From Mycobacterium sp. MS1601 (lineage in GTDB: Bacteria > Actinomycetota > Actinomycetes > Mycobacteriales > Mycobacteriaceae): 64,000 nucleotides of DNA. The notes below the pieces were generated by a model that saw only the letters and a list, made by a program, of their open reading frames with translations, searched no databases and was not told the origin of the DNA. The stretch lies in assembly GCF_001984215.1 (NCBI RefSeq), contig NZ_CP019420.1, positions 3,596,001-3,660,000 on the forward strand, read 5' to 3'. Numbering within the stretch: position 1 is the first letter of the stretch; each line of letters opens with the position of its first letter. Both the position numbers and the translations under genes were made by a program. Shown piece by piece: positions 17,732-25,563 of the stretch.

Positions 17732-18931
17732 CTACCGCTCTGCGCGCTGGTAGGCCGTGACGACGGCGGCCCCGCCGAGCCCGATGTTGTGCTGTAACGC
17801 CGCCGTCACTCCGGAGACCTGCCGTTTGTCGGCGGTACCGCGCAGCTGCCAGGTCAGCTCCGCGCACTGCGCCAAGCCTGTGGCCCCCAGCGGGTGGCCT
17901 TTGGAGATCAACCCGCCCGACGGATTGACCACCCAGCGCCCGCCGTAGGTGGTGTCGCCGTTGTCGATCAACGCAGGGGCCTCGCCCGGGCCGCACAGCC
18001 CCAACGCCTCATACAGCAGCAGTTCGTTGGCCGAGAAGCAGTCATGCAGCTCGATCACCTGGAAATCTTCGGCGCCCAGTCCCGATTGATCGTAAACCCG
18101 TTGAGCTGCTTGCATATTCATGTCATAGCCGATGATGTTGGCCGCGCTGCCGTCGAAGGTGCTGGCGAAGTCGGTGGTCATGGCCTGCCCCACGATCTCC
18201 ACCGCCTGCCCAGCCAGATCATGCGTGGCGACAAAATTCTCGCTGGCGAGGACGGCTGCCCCGGATCCGTCCGAGGTGGGGGAGCACTGCAGTTTGGTCA
18301 GCGGATCAGAGATCATTCGGGCGCCCAGGATGTCGTCGAGGGTGTACTCGTCCTGGAACTGGGCATAGGGGTTGTTCACCGAGTGCTTGTGGTTCTTGTA
18401 GCCGATCTTCGCGAAGTGCTCGGCGGTGGTGCCGTACTTCTTCATGTGCTCGCGGCCGGCTGCGCCGAACATCCACGGCGCCACCGGAAATGCCATTTCA
18501 TCGATCTCGTTCAAGGCCACGATGTGGCGCATCAAGGGATTTTCGCGCTCGCCCTGATCATCGCGGGCGCCGCCCAACGAGCCCGGCTGCATCTTCTCGA
18601 AGCCGAGCGCCAGGGTGCATTCCGCCAACCCGCCGCGGATCGTTTGCGCAGCCAGGTACAGCGCGGTGGACCCGGTGGAGCAGTTGTTGTTCACGTTGAC
18701 GACGGGGATGCCGGTCATGCCCAGCTCGTAGAGTGCGCGCTGCCCGGACGTCGAGTCACCGGCGCAGTAGCCGACGTATCCCTGCTCGATCTCGGTGTAG
18801 GCGACACCGGCGTCCTCGAGGGCCATGGTGCCTGACTCCTTGGCCATCTGCGGGTAGTCCCAGCCCTGGCGGCGACCGGGCTTCTCGAACTTCGTCATAC
18901 CGACGCCGATGACGAACACTTTGTTGGGCAT
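17732..18931 (-). CDS. ltp1: thiolase-like lipid-transfer protein (Ltp1/Rv2790c type)
   Basis: A 399-residue SCP-x/thiolase-superfamily protein. I start it at [11 protein letters not shown]. The motif [10 protein letters not shown] places the reactive cysteine at Cys84. Other family blocks are HDCFSANEL and [17 protein letters not shown], with the His of GHP. By memory the whole sequence closely follows M. tuberculosis Ltp1. Such proteins act on CoA esters of sterol side chains or fatty acids, by thiolysis or aldol cleavage. It is divergent from a DapB-like reductase gene, with a KstR-like operator between them, which fits a sterol or lipid catabolic role. Confidence 0.85.
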   Translation of the reverse strand: MPNKVFVIGVGMTKFEKPGRRQGWDYPQMAKESGTMALEDAGVAYTEIEQGYVGYCAGDSTSGQRALYELGMTGIPVVNVNNNCSTGSTALYLAAQTIRGGLAECTLALGFEKMQPGSLGGARDDQGERENPLMRHIVALNEIDEMAFPVAPWMFGAAGREHMKKYGTTAEHFAKIGYKNHKHSVNNPYAQFQDEYTLDDILGARMISDPLTKLQCSPTSDGSGAAVLASENFVATHDLAGQAVEIVGQAMTTDFASTFDGSAANIIGYDMNMQAAQRVYDQSGLGAEDFQVIELHDCFSANELLLYEALGLCGPGEAPALIDNGDTTYGGRWVVNPSGGLISKGHPLGATGLAQCAELTWQLRGTADKRQVSGVTAALQHNIGLGGAAVVTAYQRAER

Positions 18932-18975
18932 GGCCAGAAACATACAGATCGCGGGCGGTTTGGTGTAGACCTAAT

Positions 18976-18989
18976 TAGAACGTGTTCTA
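18976..18989. promoter_or_regulatory. KstR-like operator between ltp1-type gene and reductase gene
   Basis: The 14 bases TAGAACGTGTTCTA match the published KstR consensus TnnAACnnGTTnnA at every fixed position and form a near-perfect palindrome. The site lies 12 bases before the ATG at 19001 and 45 bases before the start at 18931, so it could control both genes. KstR represses sterol-catabolism genes in mycobacteria. Other TetR regulators use similar GAAC/GTTC half-sites, so assignment to KstR is an inference. Confidence 0.6.
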
Positions 18990-19000
18990 GGAGGTTCGCG

Positions 19001-20062
19001 ATGGTGTTGAAGGTCGTGCAATGGGCCACCGGCGGCGTCGGCGTCGCCGCCATCAAGGGCATTCTGGAGCACCCCGACCTCGAACTCGTCGGCTGCTGGG
19101 TGCACTCGCAGGCAAAAGTGGGCAAGGATGTCGGTGAACTCATCGGCGTCGGGCGGGTGGGCGTCATGGCCACCAACCGCATCGACGACATCCTGGCACT
19201 GGACGCCGACGCGGTGATCTACGCGCCGCTGCTGCCCAATCCCGACGAGGTGGCCACGCTGCTGAGGTCCGGCAAGAACGTGGTGACGCCGGTGGGCTGG
19301 GTGTACCCGAGTGCACGGCAGGGGGCGGACCTGCGCGCGGCGGGTGAAGAAGGCAACGCCACCCTGCACGGCACCGGTATTGCCCCCGGCGGTATCAGCG
19401 AGAAGTTTCCGCTGCTTCTCTCGGTGATGTCCACCGGGGTGACTTATGTTCGGGCCGAGGAGTTTTCCGACCTGCGAACCTATCTGGCTCCTGACGTGGT
19501 ACGGCATGTGATGGGCTTCGGAGATACTCCGGAGAAGGCCCTGTCCGGGCCCATGCAGAAACTGCTCGACGGCGGGTTCATCCAGTCGGTGCGGATGATC
19601 GTCGACGAGATGGGTTTCGACGCTGATCCGAAAGTGCGTGCCACTCAAGAGATAGCGGTAGCCACAGCCCCAATCGATTCGCCCATCGGGGTCATCGAGC
19701 CCGGTCAGGTGGCGGGCCGCAAGTTTCACTGGGAGGCGCTCGTCGGCGACCAGTCAGTCGTTCGGGTAACCGTGAATTGGCTGATGGGTGAGCAGAACCT
19801 GGATCCCGCATGGGATTTCGGCGCGGAAGGACAGCGCTACGAGATGGAGATCCAGGGCAACCCCGACTTCACCGTGGTCATCAAGGGATTCCAGTCGGAA
19901 TACGGCGCGGACGAGGATGGCGTCGAGTCCGGCGTGGTGGCCACAGCCGCACACTGTGTGAACTCCGTGCCCGGGGTGTGCGCCGCCAAGCCTGGCATCG
20001 CCACGTATCTAGACCTGCCGTTGTTCTCGGCGAAGGCCGCTGCGCACCTGGCGCGAGGGTGA
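19001..20062 (+). CDS. DapB-like NAD(P)-dependent reductase/dehydrogenase
   Basis: A 353-residue protein with a GGAGG ribosome site just before the ATG. The N-terminal Rossmann domain begins VVQWATGGVGVAAIKG (a G-x-G-x-x-A-like nucleotide loop). The central HGTGIAPGGISEKFP segment matches the dihydrodipicolinate reductase-like/2,4-diaminopentanoate dehydrogenase-like family common in mycobacteria. The C-terminal half is the substrate and dimerisation domain. It is divergent from the ltp1-type gene across a KstR-like palindrome, so it may act on a sterol- or lipid-derived intermediate; the true substrate is not known. Confidence 0.8.
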   Translation: MVLKVVQWATGGVGVAAIKGILEHPDLELVGCWVHSQAKVGKDVGELIGVGRVGVMATNRIDDILALDADAVIYAPLLPNPDEVATLLRSGKNVVTPVGWVYPSARQGADLRAAGEEGNATLHGTGIAPGGISEKFPLLLSVMSTGVTYVRAEEFSDLRTYLAPDVVRHVMGFGDTPEKALSGPMQKLLDGGFIQSVRMIVDEMGFDADPKVRATQEIAVATAPIDSPIGVIEPGQVAGRKFHWEALVGDQSVVRVTVNWLMGEQNLDPAWDFGAEGQRYEMEIQGNPDFTVVIKGFQSEYGADEDGVESGVVATAAHCVNSVPGVCAAKPGIATYLDLPLFSAKAAAHLARG

Positions 20063-20095
20063 CACCTGATTCGGCGGGTGTTTCGCTGAGTACGA

Positions 20096-20407
20096 TCAGC
20101 TACTGGGGGTCTGCCAGTCGGCGTCCGGGTGGGCGTCGACATACTGCGCCTCCAGACGGCGCACCCGCCTGCGTTCCCGGCTCAGCCAGCTGAATCCGGC
20201 GATCATCAGCACCGCAGCAACCAGCGCCATGACCACGCCGACCGTGGTCTGCGCGACGGCAAACGCGAACAGCGCACCGAACACCGCCGCGGCACCTACG
20301 CCGATCGCGATCAACGCGGGAAACGCCTTGGTGTTCTTCATGTTCTGACCTGCGTGCTTCCGTGTCGTCCGCAGATGGTCTACGGGGTCGCTGGCCTTGT
20401 CACCCAT
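20096..20407 (-). CDS. usfY: UsfY-family protein
   Basis: A 103-residue protein. I start it at the ATG at 20407 because the resulting N-terminus, MGDKASDPVDHLRTTR, carries the DPVDHLRTTR signature I remember from M. tuberculosis UsfY. Two transmembrane helices (about 30-50 and 55-75) are followed by a basic/aromatic C-terminal tail (SRERRRVRRLEAQY). In M. tuberculosis usfY lies beside sigF; here it stands away from any sigma factor gene. A SigF-type promoter lies directly upstream. It converges on the reductase gene, ending 33 bases from it. Confidence 0.8.
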   Translation of the reverse strand: MGDKASDPVDHLRTTRKHAGQNMKNTKAFPALIAIGVGAAAVFGALFAFAVAQTTVGVVMALVAAVLMIAGFSWLSRERRRVRRLEAQYVDAHPDADWQTPSS

Positions 20408-20416
20408 AGGGCAGGC

Positions 20417-20441
20417 GTACCCGGCGGCCACTGGTTCAAAC
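20417..20441 (-). promoter_or_regulatory. SigF-type promoter of usfY
   Basis: On the minus strand GTTT (20441-20438) and GGGTAC (20422-20417) are separated by exactly 15 bases, which matches the mycobacterial SigF consensus GTTT-N14-17-GGGTA(T/C). The -10 element ends 9 bases before the ATG at 20407, so the transcript would be leaderless or nearly so. UsfY is a known SigF-linked family, so sequence and gene identity agree. Confidence 0.65.
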
Positions 20442-20463
20442 GGTGCGGGCAGACTCTGAAACC

Positions 20464-21327
20464 GTGACGAATGGACTGGTACTGGCGGGCGGAGGACTGG
20501 CCGGCATCGCCTGGGAGACCGGAGTGTTGCTCGGGATCGCCGACGAGGCCCCTGACGTCGCTGCCGCGGTGCTGGACTGCGACGTCTTGGTGGGCACTTC
20601 GGCGGGCTCGGCGGTGGCCGCACAGATCAGCAGCGGGGTCTCGCTGCAGGACCTGTTCGAGCGGCAACTGACAGGCGCGGTCCACGAGATCGATCCCGGT
20701 GTCAGCATCGACGACATCACGGCGCTGTTGATGTCGGCATTGTCGGACCCTGCGGCCACTGTGCAGCAGCGGATGCAACGCATCGGTGCCCTGGCTGCCA
20801 CTGCGGAAACGGTGCCTCAGGACCTCCGCCGCACGGTGATCTCCGATCGGCTCCCGTCGCACGACTGGCCCCAGCGGACACTGCGGGTGACGGGCATCGA
20901 CATCGAGACCGGCGAGCTGGCGGTGTTCGACCGCAGCGCCGGTGTCTCACTGGTGGACGCGGTCGCCGCCAGTTGTGCGGTGCCCGGAGCATGGCCGCCG
21001 GTGACGATCGCGGGCAGGCGCTACATGGACGGTGGGGTGGGCAGTGCGGTGAACCTGGCGGTGGCAGCCGATTGTGACGCCGTGCTGGTCCTGGTGCCAT
21101 CGCCGCAGAACTCGCCGTCGCCGTTCAGCGCGGGTGTGGCCGCCGAGGTAGCGGCTTTTCCGGCGGAGAGCCTGGCGGTGTTCGCTGACGACGCTGCGGT
21201 CGCCGCTTTCGGCAGCAATCCGCTGGACCCTCGGTGCCGCCGCCCGTCGGCGTTGGCGGGTCGGGTGCAGGGGCGGCAGGTGGCGGCCGCTGTGGCACAG
21301 TTCCTACGGCGTCTCGGGTGGCGGTAA
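20464..21327 (+). CDS. patatin-like phospholipase (Rv1062 type)
   Basis: A 287-residue patatin-family acyl hydrolase. I start it at the GTG at 20464, giving a protein that opens VTNGLVLAGGGLAG; an earlier GTG at 20443 is possible. The oxyanion loop GGGLAG (residues 8-13), the nucleophile GTSAGS (Ser near 45) and the catalytic Asp in MDGGVGS (about 185) are all present. It would cleave acyl chains from phospholipids. It is tail-to-tail with a second patatin gene and overlaps it by 24 bases. In H37Rv the same pair is, as I recall, Rv1062 and Rv1063c. Confidence 0.87.
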   Translation: MTNGLVLAGGGLAGIAWETGVLLGIADEAPDVAAAVLDCDVLVGTSAGSAVAAQISSGVSLQDLFERQLTGAVHEIDPGVSIDDITALLMSALSDPAATVQQRMQRIGALAATAETVPQDLRRTVISDRLPSHDWPQRTLRVTGIDIETGELAVFDRSAGVSLVDAVAASCAVPGAWPPVTIAGRRYMDGGVGSAVNLAVAADCDAVLVLVPSPQNSPSPFSAGVAAEVAAFPAESLAVFADDAAVAAFGSNPLDPRCRRPSALAGRVQGRQVAAAVAQFLRRLGWR

Positions 21328-22266
21328 CGCGTCGAACGCCGCTGCCGCGAGTTCCTGGCCGATGTCGATCACCTCGGCCGCGCGGTGGAACTCCAAGCTG
21401 CGACACGCATTTCGCGGCACCTCGATCAGCAGGTCGGGTGGATACGCAGCCAGCGTGTGGCGGGCCAACGCAGCCTGGGCGATGTCGATGGTCCGGTTCA
21501 TCACCTCGAAGCTGCCGAGCTTCGGCGCCGGCGACTCCTTCGAGGCGTCCACCAGTTCGTCGTCGCTGGACGTGGTGAAACGACTGAGCACCGACCGCGC
21601 CGACGGGGTGTCGAGCACCGAACGGGCAGCCTTGGTGTCCAGCAGTGCCGACGTGCTGCGCCACATCCGGTTCATCCACTCGGTGCCTGCCCGGGATCCG
21701 ACGTCGGCGCCGGGCGGGCGAGGATCGTTGCCGGACAGGCTGATCGCCACGGTCAGGTCGGCGTTGACAGCGGCGATGGGCGCCATGGGGAGGGGATCGA
21801 GAATGCCGCCGTCAGCGAGCAGACGCCCGTGCAGCACGTGCGGGGAGATGATCCCGGGGATGGCGATGGAGGCCCGGATCGCCGCGTCCACCGGCCCGCG
21901 CTGCAGCCACACGGACCGGCCCGCGATCAGGTCCGTCGACACCGCCGTGTACGGGATGGGCAGTTGCTCGATGGTGACGTCGCCCAGGATCTCGCGCACC
22001 GAATCGAGGATCTTCTCGGCGCGCAGCACTCCGGCGGCGCTGATCGACGGGTCCAGCAGGCGAAGCACCGCGCGTTGGGTCAACGACAGCGCCCAGTCGG
22101 TGTAGTCGTCGAGCTTGCCGGCCGCGTAGACGCCGCCCACCAGCGCACCCATCGAGGACCCCGAAATGCCGACGATCTCGTGTCCGCGTTCGAGCAGTTC
22201 GTTGATCACCCCGATGTGGGCGTAACCCCGAGCCCCACCACTGCCAAGGCACAGCGCCATCCGCAT
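21304..22266 (-). CDS. patatin-like phospholipase/RssA-type protein (Rv1063c type)
   Basis: A 320-residue protein starting at MRMALCLGSGG. It has the oxyanion loop GSGGARGYAHIG (residues 8-19), the nucleophile in GSSMGALVGG (Ser about 42) and the catalytic Asp in ADGGILDPLP (about 165). It belongs to the NTE/RssA-like branch. The C-terminal 130 residues are helical. It converges on and overlaps the previous patatin gene, although the two differ in subfamily. Confidence 0.87.
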   Translation of the reverse strand: MRMALCLGSGGARGYAHIGVINELLERGHEIVGISGSSMGALVGGVYAAGKLDDYTDWALSLTQRAVLRLLDPSISAAGVLRAEKILDSVREILGDVTIEQLPIPYTAVSTDLIAGRSVWLQRGPVDAAIRASIAIPGIISPHVLHGRLLADGGILDPLPMAPIAAVNADLTVAISLSGNDPRPPGADVGSRAGTEWMNRMWRSTSALLDTKAARSVLDTPSARSVLSRFTTSSDDELVDASKESPAPKLGSFEVMNRTIDIAQAALARHTLAAYPPDLLIEVPRNACRSLEFHRAAEVIDIGQELAAAAFDALPPPETP

Positions 22267-22312
22267 GGCTACATTGTGTCGTGGTTGGCCTCGACGGTGA
22301 CGGGTAACCCTG

Positions 22313-22680
22313 GTGTCTGTGATCGGAAAAGTGCGTTCTGTGGTGCTCGACTGCAAGAGTCCGCGACTGCTCGCCGCCTTTTACGCCGAAGTCCTCGGAG
22401 GTGCTGTCGAGATCTCCGACGAGACCTGGGTGGTGCTCAACACACCCGACGGGCTCCGGCTGGCATTCCAATTGGCCCCCGAACACGAACCGCCTGTGTT
22501 TCCCGACCGGCGCGGCACTCAGCAGTTCCACTTGGACATCGAGGTGCGCGATGTCGAGGAAGCGCAGGCGAAAGTGCTGGCGCTCGGGCATCTCGGGTGA
22601 CCGACGCAGAGGACGAGACCGACTTCCGGGTCTTCCGAGACCCGGCCGGGCACACGTTCTGCCTGGTGTTCAACCTTTGA
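22313..22680 (+). pseudogene. VOC/glyoxalase-family protein, frameshifted by one base
   Basis: Frame one (22313-22600, GTG start) encodes MSVIGKVRSVVLDCK and most of a VOC-fold domain, ending at ALGHLG with a premature stop. The remaining C-terminus continues in another frame to 22680 (VTDAEDETDFRVFRDPAG, then HTFCLVFNL), which is the usual end of these proteins. Adding one G to the GGG run at 22586-22588 would restore ALGASRVTDAED and one continuous protein of about 122 residues. It is either a real inactivating deletion or a sequencing error. The end overlaps the convergent hydrolase gene by 11 bases. Confidence 0.8.
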
Positions 22681-24346
22681 TCACCGGCAGCAGAAGCCGC
22701 GGCTGGCGGTTCTGTCCCCAGTGCAGTGTGCACGTGCCGCGAGGGCCGCGGGCGTAGCGGGCGGGAAGTTGGCCGGTCAGCGGGTTGACCGGCCACAGCC
22801 AACGGCCCGCGACCACCACTCGCAACTGGTCGCCCGCGCGGAACAGCGTGGACGACGGCCCCAGCGCTATGTCGACCTGCACCACCTCACCCGGCTGCAG
22901 CGGCTTCGGGGTCTGATAGCTGGGCACCGGTTCGGACGGGGTGGAGGCTTCGGTGTCAAGGGTCCGCATCGACGCCTTCAGCCAGCCCGTGGTCACTCGG
23001 TCGCGGCCGAAGCCGTAGGACCCTTCGAACGGCACATACTTTGACCCGCACCACTTTTCCACTCCGACGAACAGATCCACGTCGTCGGCGCCGACCATCG
23101 ACACGAACAACCGCAACGCCATGGGCCCGGTCAGTTCGGTGTCGGCGGGCACCGTCCACCCGAACCGGACGCCTCCTCGTCGGGTGTGGAAATCCAGAGA
23201 TCCCTGCGTCGGCCCTGGTTCGGCGGTCAGCCCCTCGGCTCCCAGGTACAGCGGTGTCCACTGTGTGGAGGGCAGTGGCCAGTCGTCCTCGGCGCGCACC
23301 TCGACGATCTCGTCTCGGCTGGCCCGCACCTCCACCCGCACCGGCGGTAGCGGCTTCTCGGCGCCGTCGCGCAGATGCCGGTTCAGGAACGCCAGCTGCG
23401 CGGCCCGCGCCTCCTCGGAGTAGAACGTCATCCACTTGCCGCCGCGGTGGGTGTACAGGTGTTTGTGGCAGGAGCTGATGTGCTGGAAGCCGCGGATCGA
23501 CCCGCGGCTGTGTAAGTTGTTGTCCGACAAGCTGCCACAGATCAGTGCGGGCACGTCGATCGCCGTCAGGTCCGGTGTCAACGACTCCCAGAACCCGTCG
23601 CGCACCGGATGCTCGGTGTTGCGTTGCGCGATGTCGAAGGTGGCCCGGTTGCCCTTCAGCCCGCGGGCCCACATCGTGACGAATCCGATCTCCTGGATAC
23701 CGCCGGGGCGAAGCAGATCGCGGTAGGGGTCGGTCATTCCTTCCCAGGGCACGATGGCTCTCAGGTGGGGTGGCCGCTGGGCGGCTGTATTCCATTGTGA
23801 GATGGCGAGATACGAAACCCCGAGCATCCCGACCGCGCCGGTGCTCCAGGGCTGGGCGGCGGCCCACTCCACCAGGTCGTAGCCGTCCTGACCCTCCTGG
23901 ACCGTCAACAATGCACCGGTGCCCTCGGAGGTGCCCGCCCCGCGCAGATCGCAGTTGACCACCGCGAAACCCTTGGCGGTCCACCACGCCGGATCCGGGG
24001 CCTCCCACGTGGTCAGTGAGGAGAACCGGACGTGGCCTGGTTGGCGAAGAATGCGGTACTGAAAGGGAATTCGGCCTTTCGCCGGCAACTTGTCCTTGCC
24101 GTACGGGTGGGCGCACAAGAGTACCGGGAACGGACCCTCGCCCGTCGGGCGACAGACGTTCACCCGCAGTACCGTCCCATCGCGGGTGGGGACGGCGACG
24201 TTGTTGTCGGTGACGACGCAACCCGTGGGCGGCTCGTAGACCTCGACGGTGGGTCGCACCAGCCGGTGCAGACGATGCAGCGCGTAGCGCACGGCACCCG
24301 GGCGGCGCCACGGGCGGTCAGGGGCGGCGGCATCGACGGTGGGCAT
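22670..24346 (-). CDS. CocE/NonD-family serine hydrolase
   Basis: A 558-residue protein with the X-Pro dipeptidyl-peptidase-like alpha/beta-hydrolase domain (about residues 45-320) and a C-terminal jelly-roll PepX_C domain (about 350-550). The nucleophile elbow is GVSYLA (in MLGVSYLAISQW). The oxyanion-type segment RGAGTSEG precedes it, and the GSLSDNNLHSRGS region carries the acid residue. No signal peptide is seen. It probably hydrolyses an ester or amide. It is divergent from a TetR gene with an inverted-repeat operator between them, so it is the likely regulated target. Confidence 0.87.
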   Translation of the reverse strand: MPTVDAAAPDRPWRRPGAVRYALHRLHRLVRPTVEVYEPPTGCVVTDNNVAVPTRDGTVLRVNVCRPTGEGPFPVLLCAHPYGKDKLPAKGRIPFQYRILRQPGHVRFSSLTTWEAPDPAWWTAKGFAVVNCDLRGAGTSEGTGALLTVQEGQDGYDLVEWAAAQPWSTGAVGMLGVSYLAISQWNTAAQRPPHLRAIVPWEGMTDPYRDLLRPGGIQEIGFVTMWARGLKGNRATFDIAQRNTEHPVRDGFWESLTPDLTAIDVPALICGSLSDNNLHSRGSIRGFQHISSCHKHLYTHRGGKWMTFYSEEARAAQLAFLNRHLRDGAEKPLPPVRVEVRASRDEIVEVRAEDDWPLPSTQWTPLYLGAEGLTAEPGPTQGSLDFHTRRGGVRFGWTVPADTELTGPMALRLFVSMVGADDVDLFVGVEKWCGSKYVPFEGSYGFGRDRVTTGWLKASMRTLDTEASTPSEPVPSYQTPKPLQPGEVVQVDIALGPSSTLFRAGDQLRVVVAGRWLWPVNPLTGQLPARYARGPRGTCTLHWGQNRQPRLLLPVIKG

Positions 24347-24361
24347 AGTCTCACGCTACGA

Positions 24362-24375
24362 TGAAACAAGTTTCA
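24362..24375. promoter_or_regulatory. candidate TetR operator
   Basis: TGAAACAAGTTTCA is a near-perfect palindrome (TGAAAC-AA-GTTTCA) centred between the divergent hydrolase and TetR genes, 15 bases upstream of the hydrolase start. An ATG at 24361 is the first possible start of the regulator, but using it would put the operator inside the coding region, so a later start is preferred. It also fits the loose TnnAACnnGTTnnA pattern. Confidence 0.6.
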
Positions 24376-24408
24376 ACGCAACGGGAAATTCGCGCTATGA
24401 TGCGAGAC

Positions 24409-25008
24409 ATGGCGAAGAAGCCGACCACCCCGGGGCCCAGGGATGAACGAGGAGTACTCGCGGCGCGCATCGTCAGTGCCGCCCGCGACGCCTTCGCCGA
24501 CACCGGCTGGGCAGGCACCACCATCCGCTCGGTGGCACGGGCGGCCGACGTCGACCCCGCGCTGGTCTATCACTACTTCGGGTCCAAGGAAGGGTTGCTG
24601 GACGCGGCCACCACGCCGGAGCCCAGGTTCCTCGAACGGGTGGCGGCCACCTGGACGGTGCCCGAACCGGAACTGGGTCGGGCACTGGTGGAAGCGCTAC
24701 TGGCCAACTGGGCCGACCCCGAGATCGGGCCCTTCCTGAAGGCAATGCTGCAGACCGCCGCCCACGAGCCGAATACCAGGGAGAAGCTGCGCATGGTGGT
24801 CGAGCGCAGCCTGATGGGGGTGTCCCAGCTCGGCGCCGACGAACGTGACCGGCTGGTCCGCAGCGGATTGATCTCGTCGCAGCTCATGGGTTTTGCGTTG
24901 ATGCGCTACGTCTGGAAGATCGAACCCGTCGCGTCCATGTCCGACACCGAGGTGGCGGCGGCCTTGGCTCCCACCCTGCAGCGCTACATCGACGGTGATC
25001 TCCGGTGA
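24409..25008 (+). CDS. TetR/AcrR-family transcriptional regulator
   Basis: A 199-residue regulator. I choose the ATG of MAKKPTTPG; starts at 24361, 24397 and 24400 are in frame, and none has an ideal ribosome site. The N-terminal helix-turn-helix (about residues 33-60) reads TTIRSVARAADVDPALVYHYFGSK, with the Y-x-Y-F-x-S-K signature. The C-terminal half is the all-helical ligand and dimer domain. It probably binds the palindrome at 24362-24375 to control itself and the CocE-type hydrolase. Confidence 0.88.
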   Translation: MAKKPTTPGPRDERGVLAARIVSAARDAFADTGWAGTTIRSVARAADVDPALVYHYFGSKEGLLDAATTPEPRFLERVAATWTVPEPELGRALVEALLANWADPEIGPFLKAMLQTAAHEPNTREKLRMVVERSLMGVSQLGADERDRLVRSGLISSQLMGFALMRYVWKIEPVASMSDTEVAAALAPTLQRYIDGDLR

Positions 25009-25034
25009 TTCGCTCAGCGTGATTCCAACTCGGT

Positions 25035-25445
25035 TCAGCCGCATTCGCCGTTGGCGGCGGCCTCCACTGCCATCACCGCACCGGCCTGTTGCGCCTGCGT
25101 CAGTGACGCCCACGTAGTGCCGAACGTACCGGGACCAACGGCGCCGGGCGCCTGTAACTGCGCCAAATAGGGCTCGATCAGCAGCAGTCGATCACCCGGT
25201 TGAGCATCCATCCACAACTTCGCTGCACGGCAGGCCTGGCCGTACTGCGATTCTTCTGCATCGGCTGGGACGTCGACCGCAGTGGTGACGCCGCCGGGGG
25301 ACACACCGGGCGGTGCCGCCGACGTCGGACGTTCCGTCGTGGGCGAGTTCGTCGTTGGCACGGGCGGTGGTGGCGATACCGGCTCGGGCGAGCTGCAGCC
25401 GGTGACGACGACGGCGGCCGCGGTAGCCCAGTAGAGGCTGCGCAT
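25035..25445 (-). CDS. lpqV: lipoprotein LpqV
   Basis: A 136-residue lipoprotein starting at MRSLYWATAAA. The lipobox VVTGCSS puts the lipidated cysteine near residue 17. A Pro/Thr/Ser-rich linker follows. The conserved C-terminal domain reads GVSPGGVTTAVDVPADAEE, then CRAAKLWMDAQPG, SLTQAQQAGAVM and a final NGECG, which I recognise as LpqV (Rv1064c). The position between the patatin pair and the cysteine dioxygenase gene agrees with H37Rv order. Function unknown. Confidence 0.85.
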   Translation of the reverse strand: MRSLYWATAAAVVVTGCSSPEPVSPPPPVPTTNSPTTERPTSAAPPGVSPGGVTTAVDVPADAEESQYGQACRAAKLWMDAQPGDRLLLIEPYLAQLQAPGAVGPGTFGTTWASLTQAQQAGAVMAVEAAANGECG

Positions 25446-25473
25446 GACCGCCAATCTATGCAACACTGGCGGC

Positions 25474-25518
25474 GTGATGAAGCGCATCGGCCACCGGGAG
25501 TGTTGTCAGGCTCGTTGA
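25474..25518 (+). CDS. candidate Cys-Cys leader peptide (attenuator) of the cysteine dioxygenase operon
   Basis: A 14-codon ORF starting GTG-ATG and reading MMKRIGHRECCQAR (first M from GTG) then TGA. Codons 10 and 11 are TGT-TGT. It ends 45 bases before the cysteine dioxygenase start. Short, often leaderless ORFs with consecutive Cys codons are known in mycobacteria as cysteine-responsive attenuators of sulfur genes. Here the downstream genes are a cysteine dioxygenase-like protein and a rhodanese, which fits. AACACT at about 25462-25467 is a weak -10 candidate placing the transcript start at the GTG. It is too short for ordinary gene finders. Confidence 0.6.
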   Translation: MMKRIGHRECCQAR

Positions 25519-25563
25519 GCCAGACCCTGCCCTGCCCGCTTCACCCTTCGGAGTTTCCTTGTC

